Below, in pieces: positions 46,930 through 59,105 of a DNA stretch of 64,000 bases. Under the pieces are notes generated by a model. That model had not been told where the DNA came from, ran no database searches, and saw nothing but the letters and a program-made list of their open reading frames with translations. Source of the DNA: Euglena gracilis. Taxonomy: Eukaryota > Euglenida > Euglenophyceae > Euglenales. Position 1 is the first letter of the stretch; each line of letters begins with the position of its first letter. Location: contig CP154956.1 in NCBI GenBank assembly GCA_039621445.1, positions 74,438,192-74,502,191 on the forward strand, in the 5' to 3' direction. The position numbers and the translations under genes were made by a program.

Positions 46930-49048
46930 TGTGTAAAAAAAAACAGACTCGGGCGTCAGCCCGAGTCTGTTTTCATGAACGCAGTTCTTGCACCCGAGTC
47001 TATTTTTATGGGACAGTTCCTGGAGTAAAAATATATTTTCTGCATCTGATTTTTGTCTTGAATTTCTACCGAATTGAACAAAATTCAGGCTGAAATTGAT
47101 CAGGTCGGTCGATTTTCCAAGATGGCTCCCATTTAGGCCAATTGACTTCCAATACAGCACCCATTTGGGTCAGTCGATTTGTAAGACACTGAAATTTGTT
47201 GCTGGTCAAATTGGGAATTCTTGGTGAAATTTTGCACATTGTGGGTATTGCCTCCCCTGTGACCTCCCCTGTGACCAGCCCCCCTGTGACCCCCCCCCGT
47301 GTGACCCCCCTGTGACCCCGGCCCACCCCATCATTCCCCAAAAAGTGGTGACATTTTGGAGTTCCATTTTTGACATTTTTGGTTTTATGGGGTTCTGGAA
47401 GTGTTTTGGACCAAACAAAGGCTAAATTTGCCGTCAGATGATCACAATTGACTAAAATAAGGATGCCCTGTTTCATTGGGGGTGTCGTCCCCGTGACCCC
47501 CCCCCGTGACCCCCCCCGTGACCCTCCCGTGACCCGGATTTGATACATTTGAAGGAAACCCAAGGTCTAAAGGAAATTTAAGGCAAATTGGCCCTTTTTG
47601 GCGGTTCGGCAAGGCTCGCGCCGACCCCCCATATCCCCCCCGTGACCCGGCCCACCCCCATTGTCTGGAACTTCAGAATAAGCATTCTGCACAATATGGC
47701 CAGATTCAGTTGCCATTTGTTGGGGTCACCTGATAAGAGAAGGTGATTTGGCTTGAAACAGACAGATACAATCCCGATCGTCCAAATTCAGCAATTTCAG
47801 CTTTCATTGGTCAAGAGTTTGGGGAAATCTAAATATTACCAAAAATGCCCGAAATGGAACAAAAGGGTATTCAGAAAAATGAAACAAAAAAGGTTGGTTG
47901 ATTACCAACGGGGTGGTGCGGGTCACGGGGGGTCACGAGGGGGGGGTCACGGGGGGGGGGGGTCACGGGGGAAGTTTGCCATGTTGGAGGTAGTCGGCAG
48001 CAATGTCAGAACAATTTTTCCCGGGGGGGGGGTGGAAGGTTCTGGGGGGTCTGTGGAAGGTTGGCGACTCTCATTGGCACTTTGTCGCCCGAAGGGCGGC
48101 CAGAAGGTGACAAGTTTTCATGGTTCCCCATGAAACAAGAATGAGCAAGCTCATGGTTGACAATGGGATGCCCCATGCTCCATGGGGGATCCAGCCAGCT
48201 TGCTGCCTTTTTCCAGCTGCCTTTTTCCAGCCCTAGACCCCCCTCCCCCCTAGGTTTAAAAAACTGGCACGAAGCGCTGGAAATTCTTTTTGCCCTTCAA
48301 CGAGGTTTTAATTTTTTCCCGGCCACTCAAAGGGCAGATGGACAATGATGGTTTTTTATTTTCGGGGTGCAAAAATGGGTCGGATTTGGGCTCACCAAGG
48401 CAAATTGCCAAATTTGTTTTTGTGTTGAGCAGCCTTGATTTTTATAGTTCAGAATCATTGCAAGGGCAGCAAGATGGTAAGTTTCTGTCATTGGAGGTTC
48501 GGCAGCCACCCCCCCCCCTGGTGGTCGGACCCCCTCGGCACGGCAAAATGGGACCCCCCCCCCTGGTCAACCAACCCCCTTGGCACGGCATGCCGAACCA
48601 TACCAATGAATTTTCCTTTGGGAAATTCCGGCTGTCCGCCACAGTGGACCCCCCCCCCCTAGGGGACCGACCCCCTCGGCACGGCAAAATGGGGACCCCC
48701 CCCCTGGTGGCCGAGGGTCCTCGTCAGACATGCCGAACCTCCATTGAAGATGCAAAATTGGCTGCCCCCCCCCGACCCTCTTTGTGACACCTATGGTCGG
48801 GAGGCAACATCAATGATCCACGAAGAGAAAGGCTGAAGTGATGAAGGTTGATTCATTGTGTGAAAATTGAAGGTTCAATTCTCGCTCGGGCAGGTGCAGC
48901 GAGGGGTTGTCAATTGGGGAGTGTTTTTAGTTTCCCTTTTTGAAATTTCTCTGATTCCTGTCCCCCCTCTTTCCCCCCTACATTTTATCATTCGGTTTTT
49001 TGTATTTCTCTTTTCCCCCAATTTTCTCCAATATTTTTGGGCTCCCTC
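46930..49048. other. repeat-rich interval, no gene recognised
   Basis: GTGACCCCCC-type low-complexity runs at 47,240-47,330, 47,490-47,535 and 47,920-47,970. 48,480-48,770 repeats ACCCCCTCGGCACGGCAAAA with variants, related to 31,680-31,790. An upstream exon of the gene starting at 49,049 could be hidden here but was not found. Confidence 0.5.
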
Positions 49049-49778
49049 AGGTCGTGCATGCGATATCTATCCGCATCATTCCCCTGACGGCGGAAGCCAT
49101 CGGGTGTGTTGTGTCTGAGAAGCCACCCCCTGGCGCTCCATCCGCCACGGTGAAGAAGTGGCAGAAGCGGCTGGATGGGCTGCAGGTGACGCTCCATGCC
49201 GCGGGGGCCGTCTTGACCAACTTGGGCCGGCTGCCGCCATCAGTGCTCCAGGCGCCGGGGTTTGAGGCGGCCGTCAAAACCCACCTCGTGCCTTCTCTGC
49301 TGCGGCATGCACTGCCCAATGCTTCGCAGATTTCTGGTTGTGGGTTGTCGATGCCTTGTTTTTTTTTGAAGATGTCCATTTGGCCAGTTCAGTGTTTTTT
49401 CTCAGTTTTCAGTTAGTCAATTCTGAGCCAACCAACCTGCTCCTGTCATGGTTGTCGATTATTTAATTTTTTTGTGATTATTATTGGTGTTGTTGTGATT
49501 CATCACAACCAAATATTTTTCTCGGAGTCAGGATATAATTTCTGTCTTTTGGGTGCCGAGTCTTCTTGAACGCTGTTTGAATATTTGTTTCCAGCTCAAC
49601 CTGCGTGCCTTTGCCCTCGTTGCACAAAGGAGGGTTCGTGACCCTGGAACTCTCGTCCGTCTTGCAACAGCTGCCAGCGGCGCACCAAACACTGGTTGCT
49701 TTCTTGGCCTCTTGGGGCGCCTACCTGGAGGATATGACGGTGACTGGCACCGTCGCACCACCCAGGGAGCTCGCTTCG
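49049..49778 (+). CDS. host gene 1, exons near 49.05-49.35 and 49.59-49.78 kb
   Basis: After CTCCCTCAG the frame VVHAISIRIIPLTAEAIGCV...KKWQKRLDGLQVTLHAAGAV...AVKTHLVPSLLRHALPNASQ is open. A second exon follows TTTGTTTCCAG, in the frame CVPLPSLHKGGFVTLELSSV then LQQLPAAHQTLVAFLASWGA and YLEDM. A GT-AG intron from about 49,354 to 49,592 would join them in frame, but its donor is not firmly placed. Both pieces look like amphipathic helices with repeated Leu/Ala, as in a helical-repeat protein. No family is recognised. Exon calls rest on GC-rich, well-behaved reading frames set in AT-rich or repetitive DNA. Confidence 0.5.
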
Positions 49779-51476
49779 CTCTGATGTTGCAACCGTGTGC
49801 TCCGCTGCCAAATTTCAGATTGAGCGAGTTTTCCCACCAAAGACAAAATTTTATTTCCTGCCAGACATGCGGCCACCTGGCAACGGAGAAAGGGAAGCCG
49901 CCAATGGAGGGAGACCTGCCTGCCCAGGCTGCTTTTTGATTGAAAGTTAAACCTTGCGGGTTGTGGAAAATTCATCTTGGAGCTCCGCTTGGTCAGGTCA
50001 CCCAAATGCAGCCACCTGAAAATGCAGTTTCACACAGGAATCTGTCATTATGCTGAAAATGAGTGTCGTTAAACCAGAGTATTTTCATTTTTAATGTCTT
50101 ACAATAATCAAGTTATTATGGGGGTGGGGCGGGACACGGGGGGGGACACGGGGGAAACATGCCTCTTTTCGGGACCTTCTGGGACGAAATTTGCGACTTT
50201 TTGAGGGACCAAAAATTCATTTCACATTGACCCCGAGCCAAGCTCCAGGCCATACTAGGTGAAAAAAAAAAGGGATTGTGGGTGGGGGAAAGTCAAATGG
50301 CCTTGAGAATCCATGAAAAACCGTGGAAAATGATGCCAAACAGCTAAAAATTCATGCTGTATGTTGCCTTGGCCGCCTTCTAGGGACCCCCCTGAAGTGC
50401 GGGACAGGGGGGGACACGGGGGGGGGGACACGGGGATCACACCCCCTATGAGTTAATTAAAGGCTCAGTTGTTGTCTTCAAATCTTTGATCTAGGAGCAA
50501 AAATCCGAAGCTGACTGCAATCCTTGGCATGATTTTACGAGGGTCAAAAAATACGTTCATTGTTGAGATTCTGAATTTGGTGTTTGTCAAAAATTATGTT
50601 CTCCCCCCCCCCCCGGGAGAAAGCCTGATACCCGGATTTTCCCAGGAAATTCATTTCATTTTTTCCCACATTTTGCGCATTTTTTGTGCATTTTTTGCAT
50701 TTTCTTAATATTTTTTCAGCGCATTTTTTGATTTTTCACATTTTTTGTGATTTTTCCCCCTTTTAAAATTTTCAATTTTTTTCAAAAAGAATGAAACTTT
50801 TTTGCATGCTTTCTTTAAATTTGGAACCATTTTTGCATGTTTTTGGGTAATTTTTGCATTTTGGCAATTCTGTGCTTTTTTTTCTCAAATGTTGCATGTT
50901 TCGTGCATTTTTCTGCATTTTTTTCGGTCCAATCGAGCTCCTGATTATTGTGCAAAGAAAATGAAGCTCATGGAAAAATTAATTGCCAAAAAAACATTTT
51001 CAAACCAGTTTATGTTTTCTGAGAATTTCTTCACAATTTTGACAGTGGCTGCATTTGGTTGTGCATATATTCTGCAAGGTTAGAAAACGTCTCCACTCCC
51101 TCCCGCAAGGTTTCCAGAGCTCGATCATGAATCCACAACCCAAAATACCCAATCTCTCGAGAATATATATATGACACCCACAATTCAGTAAAACAAGTTA
51201 GCCAAATTTTGGGCACCAATGGTGCGCGTCGAAAGCAAAAGCAATGCAAAATTTTCAGGCCGGAGAGAAATTGCCAGGGTTCCCAGTACTGCTTAAAATA
51301 CAGGGGAAAAAATTGTCACGGTCCTGATTTGTTTGCTGTTGCCTACGCCAAAGTTCTCTTTTGAACAAACAGGGGTTTTTTTTGGCTGTGTTCTTTCCCA
51401 TCTCAAAGTACCATGGTGGTGGGGCCGACCATACCTTCTCAGACAGGGGCGGGTGGACCTCTTCCAAGATTTGAAA
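49779..51476 (+). other. host gene 1 intronic interval
   Basis: No exon seen. GGGGGACACGGGG runs at 50,120-50,160 and 50,400-50,440, a T-rich stretch with repeated GCATTTTT at 50,640-50,930, and otherwise unremarkable DNA. Confidence 0.45.
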
Positions 51477-51830
51477 GACGCCTGCCCTGGACCCGACCGC
51501 CTTGTGCGAGGCTGCGATCAACAGCTTTGTCAGCATTGCCGGGGATTGGGCGGAGCTGGACGCGCTCTGCTCCGCCCGGCCTCTGGGCCGGTACCCAAAG
51601 CCCACTTGGGCAGTGATCACTGTTCGCCATCCCCCCCCCCCAAACCTCCCTCCCGGAGGCCGTTGCCGTGATGCTGGAAACGGAGCGGCGGCTGCCCTGC
51701 CAGCTGGTGATGTGCCGGCGGCTGGCCCACCATCTCAGTAGCCACGCCAGTCGCCTGGAGGCCAAGGCCCTTGCCCATGGCCCGCCCTCCCATCCTCCAA
51801 GTTGACCTGACTCGGAGAGGCTGGACAACA
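51477..51830 (+). CDS. host gene 1, two exons split by a 94-nt nonconventional intron
   Basis: Exon to 51,573: ALDPTALCEAAINSFVSIAG, DWAELDALCS. Exon from 51,668: VMLETERRLPCQLVMCRRLA, HHLSSHASRLEAKALA. The intron 51,574-51,667 has CGGCCTCTGGG (51,577) pairing over 11 bp with CCCGGAGGCCG (ends 51,662), at the 3-nt/5-nt offsets, and it restores the frame. The protein is helical and Leu/Ala/Arg-rich. The outer borders of the exons are not fixed. Confidence 0.6.
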
Positions 51831-51908
51831 ATAAGAAACGTCTCATCAAATTCATTTTGGCTTTTTTTTGGAAACCTCCTGTTGACATATGTGCCTTGTG
51901 GAGGGGTC

Positions 51909-52416
<508 letters not shown>

Positions 52417-52559
52417 GGCCTTGTTTTCCATGAGGCCATATAAATGGGATAATTTGGTCACATTGGAGCCAGGTGACTGTGTATTTTTTTTCACTCCGTT
52501 GCCCATATTCAACCAATTTTTGGGATCAACACCACGCTAGGCGGTCCGCCTATCCACGT

Positions 52560-52915
52560 CTCAGGGCGGGCTTTGCCGCGATGCCTTGGCGGCCGTTGTC
52601 CTGGCCGTGGTGCGGCATAGCCTCCGGGTGGAGGGCCGCGAGGACCTGTGCCTCGCCGCCCTGGCGTGCCTGCGGCCCCTCGCCAGCGCCATGGCCGACG
52701 TTCAGGCTGCTCCTTCATATAGCCACTCCCCGAGCTCGCACATGAAATCCTAGCCCTGAATGCACCTGCATGTCTGTCCCCGAACAGAAGAAGCGCCTGC
52801 CGGCAGCACAGGACTCCTGATGTGTGCCAGTCGGGCATTCGCCTCCCCCGACGACTGCTGGCCTGCCAAACAAGCGGTGATGGACTGCTTGGCCTGCCAT
52901 CTGCAAGCCCACCGG
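52560..52915 (+). CDS. host gene 1, two further exons
   Basis: 52,570-52,715 reads GLCRDALAAVVLAVVRHSLR, VEGREDLCLAALACLRPLAS, AMADVQ: strongly helical, HEAT/ARM-like in feel but not assignable. 52,784-52,914 reads EAPAGSTGLLMCASRAFASP, DDCWPAKQAVMDCLACHLQA, HR, preceded by CCGAACAG and followed by GTATGG, so GT-AG borders are likely for it. The join between the two exons was not resolved. Confidence 0.5.
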
Positions 52916-54542
52916 GTATGGGCTTGGCAACCATCTTTCTGTCATTTCAGCACCATGTCCACGTGTTATTTTTGTTAAGCAGGCCAAATGTTCTGGACAC
53001 ATTGCAAACATGTATTTGTTTCCATGGTGTGTGTTGTCTCCTAAAAATGGATCAGCTAAATGATTTTTTTTGTTTGAGTATCAGTACGTTAGGCTCATGA
53101 CACCCAAACTCAGTGCTGTCGCCCATTGTCCATTTGTTGCATGGCTGATTCTTTGTGTCAATCCCATCAGTTTTACCAGATTTTTACAGCACATAAACGA
53201 TTTGGATATATTTTGGTGTTTTTTTTGATGGACCCAAACTCCAAGGAGGGTGATTTCTTCAAGTTGAATTTCTTCAAATTATTGAATATCACCTCGCATC
53301 ACTTACCCCAGATATTTCTCTTGATGCACAGGTTGAGCCACTCGTTGTTTTCAAAGTTTTTTATTGTCTTAATTTTCTTTTTGTGCCCCCCATAACCCCC
53401 CACAAATAAACCCCCCAGAGGACCAATTTTGTTTGCCCGAAACAATAACCCCCCATTCCACACAGCCGTGCTCCTGGTCCTGGATGCCCTCGGTGTTGGG
53501 TCGGTAGTGGGGAGGGGTCGATCGAGGCGACCGTGGTCAACTCCCTTCCTCATAAAAAGACCCCCCTTCCGAGGTCCATGGCCGACCCCCCACCCCATAA
53601 CCCAGCTGGGGTCACCATGTCAGCCCCCACAACCACAACCACAACCTCCCCATCCACAAGTCCGGTGGTTCCTGGGGATTTCTAAATCCCTATTGTGAAA
53701 GTGGGTCACATCCATGCCCCTCCACCCTCGGAAGAAAATGAAGGGGGGATCGCGGTAACTGGGGGCAGGGTTTTTTTTTAGTTGTGGACCTCGGGGGGGA
53801 GGGGGGGAAGGGTGGGTGGGTCCGGCCGAGCCTCCCCCCCCCCGGGGGGTCCCCCCAGTGGAGAGTGAGGTATACTTTTCAGCACCGAAGGCGCCGAAAA
53901 TTTTTGAAACAGTGCTATTTTTGGATTTTTTTGCGATTTTTGAGTGGACCCCCAGGACCCCCCCCCCCGGGGGGCCCCCAGGGGGTGGGTGGGTGGGTGG
54001 GTTGGACCCCCCCGGTCTTAAAAAAAAATCCCTGACTAGGGGGGGGGGGTCGACTATAGTCACCCTGAATCAGACATGTTTGGTGACCCAGGGAGGGGAG
54101 GGGGAGTGTGGGTGGTTGGTTCTGGGCTGAGCCCCCAAGGGGAGAGGTCGAGCCGAATGGGTACCTTGGTTTTCCTCTATTTTTGGCACAAATCAAAAAA
54201 AATTGCACCCCGAAATTAGCCCCCCAAAGGTGGGTCCCCCCGAGGCCCTGGTGGGTGGGTGGGTCCGGACCCTCAACTCCTCCCCCAGGTCCACCCTCGC
54301 CGCCGCCGCCACCCCGAGAGAGACCGAGGCGATCATGGGCCAACCATGGCCGACCCTCACAACCCAATGTATCAAAACGCATGCATTGTACAAAAAAGCA
54401 GCATTCATCCCAAAAAGGAGTGCATGTGGAGTCTGGTATGCCTTTTTGGGCCAATTTTTGATTTTGAAGATTTTGCCAATCCCCCCCCCCTCCCAACCCC
54501 GACTCCAGTGCCCAAATCACAAATTGGGGGGTTAGGGTGCAG
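52916..54542 (+). other. host gene 1 intronic interval with dispersed repeat
   Basis: No exon seen. 53,860-54,040 (CTTTTCAGCACCGAAGGCGC, a C/G run, GGGTGGGTGGGTGGG, GGTCTTAAAAAAA) is related to 57,240-57,450 in a later intron. Confidence 0.5.
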
Positions 54543-54836
54543 GGCCCATGCCCTGGCCCACCCCGCCGCCGCCGCCGCCCACACACTGCACCCGATGCTG
54601 GTCAAGGCACTGGAAGCCAGCGAGCCCGGGCTGGGCAGGGCTGAACGGAACTCCCAAAAGCCCGATGGGTGGTGAGGGGTTCAACCCCTCCCACCTGTGC
54701 CCACTCTTCTTGTGCAGCCCTGGGGCAGGGGTACGTCTCCGTGCTGGAGGGCGGGGGGCGGCCGCCCAAACCTGAGGCCATCGCCACCGCCCGCAGTACG
54801 CTGTGCTGCATAGCCGCCGTCGCTGGCACCCCACAG
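54543..54836 (+). CDS. host gene 1, two exons split by a 95-nt nonconventional intron
   Basis: Exon 54,543-54,632 (after GGGTGCAG): AHALAHPAAAAHTLHPMLVK, ALEASEPG. Exon 54,728-54,836: GYVSVLEGGGRPPKPEAIAT, ARSTLCCIAAVAGTPQ, ending at CAG|GTGGGC. In the intron 54,633-54,727, CAGGGCTG (54,636) pairs with CAGCCCTG (54,715-54,722), with the consensus CAG...CTG ends and 3-nt/5-nt offsets, and it restores the frame. The next intron, 54,837-56,383, is an ordinary GT-AG intron in phase 0. Confidence 0.65.
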
Positions 54837-55303
54837 GTGGGCCCCTTTGCTCTGGCAATCACTCACACAGCGGACGTTCTTTTTGCGGCCGACCCAGTTG
54901 CTTTGCAATGCAATGTTTCCCCGTGGTGCTTTTCATATGGCGCATCCGGTGCCATCCAGTGGCATTCCCCACCCAGTGGGGCTCGCTTTTGGCTTCATTT
55001 TGGGGAGGTCCGCAGGCGGCCTCGCACCACAGCTCCCCATTTCCCACAGTGTCAGGATCTCTTTGGATACATCGCGCGTGCCGCACTGCTGTATGCAGAG
55101 GACTGCGTGCCGTACACACATTTCTTCATTGACTCAGGCTTTTTTAGTCTTGTCCTTTTTGCACAAATCAGAATCTGAATTAATTTCTGGTTATAATATG
55201 GATTATTCTGGTCATATAAAAACATAAAATGTATGTATATATGCATATATATGCATATATATATATACATATATATATATGTACATATATATATATATAT
55301 ATA

Positions 55304-55352
<49 letters not shown>

Positions 55353-56383
55353 CTGTACCCCCCCCTTGTCCAACGACTGGCCTTGTCCAACGACTGGCCT
55401 TGTCCAACAACCACCCCCCCCCCCCCCGTCAGTAGCGATCTTTTTCCAGGTGATCTTTTTTTTCCAGACGTTCGCGTTTGCAATTTTCACAAATTTCCAT
55501 TAGTATCCATGTGTAGTTGATTTCCATTCTTTTTTTTGCCTGTTTTTATGCAAATCAGCAACTTTTGACTTTTTTTTTGGCCATGTTTTTGGCCATTTTC
55601 GACCACTTTTGGCCATTTTTTGGCCATTTTTGGCCACTCTGGGCTGCATTTGGCAATTTAAACCACTTTTGGCTGCTTTGAATGCATTTTTGCTTCATTT
55701 ATGCCAATTTTTGGCTCCTGGCTATTTTGCACATTTGTGGCCATTTTAAGCCATTTCTGACTGCTTTTATCCACTTTTTGCCTCCTTTTGACCACTTTTG
55801 GCCATTTTGTTCACCTTTTGTTCACCTTGGGACGAAGCGGGAGAAATAAATTTGACCCCAGTCTTGTCTAACTACCCCCCCCTGGTCAGTAGCAATATTT
55901 GGCCAAAATAGCGACCCCCCCCCCCGGTCAGTAGCGATTTAGTGGTCGTTGGACAAGGGGGGGAGGTATATATGCGTTATTTGTTTCTGTTGAATATTCC
56001 ATTGTTCTTTTTCATTTGTGAGCCTGTGTTTTTATTTTTTTTTCATAATGAAATATTATTTTTTATGAGCATCTTTTTCTAAGAAGAACAATTTGTGCTT
56101 TCACCCGAAATTCTCAGTGTTTTAAGCCCAAAAAAGTTTTGGCTGCACCCTGGCCATGATGTCAACAGTTCAATCCGATTTTCTTTTGACCATTTAAAAT
56201 GAAATTGTGTACCACATCGGGAATTTTTGTGTATCACATGTGCATCACCCAAATAATTTTGTGTGTCACATCTGTATCGCCAAAAAAAATTGTATATCAC
56301 CTGTGAAACACCCAAAAGTTTTTGTGTGTCACCACAAAGTTGTGAAACAGTAAATTGAATGTCTGGCTGTGGCATTCCTGCAG
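54837..56383 (+). other. conventional GT-AG intron of host gene 1
   Basis: Starts CAG|GTGGGC and ends CCTGCAG|AGG; both flanking exons are in phase 0. It holds an AT microsatellite (about 55,225-55,350), C runs, a TTTTGGCCATTTT-rich stretch (55,575-55,810), and near its 3' end a repeat (56,210-56,345, TTTTGTGTGTCAC units) shared with 61,230-61,340. Confidence 0.6.
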
Positions 56384-56720
56384 AGGGTCTGCAAATCTCC
56401 AAAGAGATGTATGGTACCAGACGCCCTGCGGTGTGTCGGGGCTGTGCTGGAGGCGGGGCCGGCTGCCGTGCCGGAGCGGGACGTGTGGGCGGCGCTGCGG
56501 GGCGTGGTGGCCAAGCTCCTCCCGCAACAAAACGGGCCAAACCCCGACACCAACACCCGACACACCACCCCGGGTCTGGAGGCGCTTGGGGGTGGCCGAC
56601 GCGCTGCGGGTGCCCCCGGCAGGCGGGACCGCCCCCGCCCCCCTGAGGGCCGCCCTGCAGGCGTTGGAGGCCAGCCTGCCCCCAGGCCCCACCCTGGACG
56701 GTCATGCGGCACACCCTTTG
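56384..56720 (+). CDS. host gene 1, two exons split by an 85-nt nonconventional intron
   Basis: Exon 56,384-56,508: RVCKSPKRCMVPDALRCVGA, VLEAGPAAVPERDVWAALRG, V. Exon from 56,594: ADALRVPPAGGTAPAPLRAA, LQALEASLPPGPTL. The intron 56,509-56,593 has CAAGC and further bases pairing with GCTTG (one internal mismatch) at 3-nt/5-nt offsets, and it restores the frame. The 3' border of the second exon is not resolved. Confidence 0.55.
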
Positions 56721-57959
56721 TGTTGAGGTTGAGACGGCAGCAGAGCGGCTGTGGGCTGCGGCTTGGCCTTGTTTGTGTGTCACCAGAAAGGCCCGAGGGG
56801 TGCATGTATTTGAGCCAAACAATCAACAAAGAATTATTATCTCTCTGCACAATGAAGGAAAGTGACACATTTTTGGAGGTAAAATGTATGCTGTATAACA
56901 TCAAGTGTGAAATAAAGAAGTCTTAGACGGCCAAACTCACACTAAACACAAGGGTTGCAGTTGAACAACCCAAATTTTTGAAGGAGCCATAACTCACCCC
57001 CAAACCACGTATAATTTACTCAGGATGCGCTCTGGTGCCCTTGTACCACAGGGGACCCCCCTCCCCCCCCCCAGGGGGGGGGGGTTTGGGGAGGCTCACC
57101 GACAGGCTCCGGCCACCTCCACGTACACAGACAAAAGAGCCAGAGGCGAACAACAGCGCCAGGCCAGAAGAAGGGATAAAAGGCACCACAAAAAAACAGC
57201 CACAGTGCACACAGGGGGGTGGGGGTAGGGGCTGGTGGGTATATCTTTTTCAGTGCCGAAGGCACCGAAAATTTTGAAAAAGGTGCTATTTTTAGCATTT
57301 GGGACATTTTCGGGCAAAAGTGGGTGGGTCCCCCGGGACCCCCCCCCCTCCCCCAGAGGGGGCCCCGCCCCAGGGGGAGGGTGGGTGGGTGCCAACCCCC
57401 TCCCCCCCCTGGCTGGTCTTTAAAAAGCCTGGTCTTTAAAAAAAAAACCCTGGGTTGAGCTTGTTAAAAAAATCATCTTTTGCCCTTACATATAATAAAA
57501 GGCCAAAAGAAATGAGTTGAAAAATGCTCTTCACAGCTTCGCTCTTGGTATGCTGGTTAAAAATGAGGTGCAGTGCATTGCCTGGAAATGGATGTATGTG
57601 CTGACTTAAAAGGCTCCGTGTTCAGGGGGCATATGATGCATTGTACAAACACAGTTGGTAGACGCTTCCACTCCTCTCTTGCCTCAGAAATCCCCAATGT
57701 CAACGTTCAAAAAAAAATGAATTTTGGATTTGCACAATTGCGCAAATGAACCATTCAACGTTTTAGCAATGTTTGTGGGGAGGGGTCCAGCGCACGCACG
57801 CACAAAAGTGCCTGAATGTGTTATTGAGAAGATGGGATTTTTTTTGCAGGATAGCACTGGCCAGTCAAAAACGCTCATCTGTTCCTTTCGAGCAGAATTG
57901 GCACCCGTGGGCAAGAGGTTATCAAATGCATCAATTGAATTATTTATTTGTGGCGTGTT
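56721..57959 (+). other. host gene 1 intronic interval
   Basis: No exon recognised. It contains the second copy of the CAGTGCCGAAGGCACCGAAAA repeat (57,240-57,450) and C/G runs. Confidence 0.45.
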
Positions 57960-58160
57960 CTGGCAGCAGAAACGTCAACTGCCAGCCGCCCAGCTCCCGA
58001 GCCCCCCAGTCCTGCCGCCTCTCCACACCCCCCTTTGGTGGGCTACACACTGGAGTTCTACGGCTGGAATGGCGGGCAGTTTCATTGTGCAGTGCCCCTG
58101 CCCACCACCCTGCGTACTCTCATTGTCATTTATGTCCGGTGGCCCAGGTTTCTTTTGTGT
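57960..58160 (+). CDS. possible exon of host gene 1
   Basis: GC-rich island open in more than one frame. One reads SRPAPEPPSPAASPHPPLVG, YTLEFYGWNGGQFHCAVPLP, TTLRTLIVIYVRWPR up to CCCAG|GTTTCT. Another reads RQLPAAQLPSPPVLPPLHTP. A small nonconventional intron may divide it. No family is recognised. Confidence 0.35.
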
Positions 58161-58714
58161 GCATTTTTGGACACAAAAATGCACACAAGTATTTCTGTGC
58201 AAGATAAGAAAGCATTCTGGAACAAACATGGTTGGTAGACAGCACACGTCATGTAACCCTTGGCTCATTTGGTGCGACCCTGAATAAAAATCTTTTTTGA
58301 AAAAGTTGCATATGAAGGAGAATGAAAGTATCAATAAAGAGGACATATGATATGTCTCTGGAGATGAGGCTAAAAGAAGTGTTATAGACGTTTCTTTTCA
58401 AAGCTTGTGACCGGCAGTAGCTGCATTTTATTCCATTGGAACCCCATTTAAAACCCTGAATTACCACCCCTCCTCAGGTCCAACCAGAGGCCCCAATGAC
58501 AATCTTTCACCCTCGTTGTAGAGGGAACAAGTGCAAAAAGGAAAACAAAACAAAAACACCAATTGATTGGAAACCCCAAGAGATCCGACCAAGTGTCCGA
58601 GTAGCAGCTTCAGCTGGTGCCCGCGGTCTCTTTTATTTTGGTGTGAAACCCAAACATTTCAGGCTCCCTGTTTCCTGCCTCCGCTATTGCAGGCCTTTCA
58701 CCTTTTCACTTTCA

Positions 58715-59105
58715 GGCAATCCAGGCCTTGCCAATTCAGTGGTGGCTGCTGATGCAGCAGAGTCGTGGCCGGCAGACCGACCCGCAGGGCGCTGCTGCCA
58801 TCGTTGCGCACGGCGTGCCCCACCGCGGTTGTGGCCCCCCTCCAGGAGCCAGGGCCGACCGAGAATCCCGGAAACCCCATTGGCGGTGGGGCAGGGGGAT
58901 CGACCCCACCTCCCCCCCAAGCCTTCCCACGCAGCCCTGCCAGCAGCTGCTGGCGGGCGTCGCCGTCGACCAGGCCATCAAGCAGCTGTGCCAGCGCGTC
59001 GCGTCGTGCCTCGCGCTGCGCATCTCGGCCGGCCATGACACTGGGGCCGCAGAGCACACCGTCCGGCTGAGCAGCGGCTGCCTGCGTATCCTGCCATCCC
59101 GTTCC
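58715..59105 (+). CDS. host gene 1, two exons split by a 98-nt nonconventional intron
   Basis: Exon to 58,846: RVVAGRPTRRALLPSLRTAC, PTAVVAPLQ. Exon from 58,945: LLAGVAVDQAIKQLCQRVAS, CLALRISAGHDTGAAEHTVR, LSSGCLRIL. In the intron 58,847-58,944, CAGGG (58,850) pairs with CCCTG (ends 58,939) at the 3-nt/5-nt offsets, and it restores the frame. Another alpha-helical stretch like the earlier exons. Confidence 0.55.
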
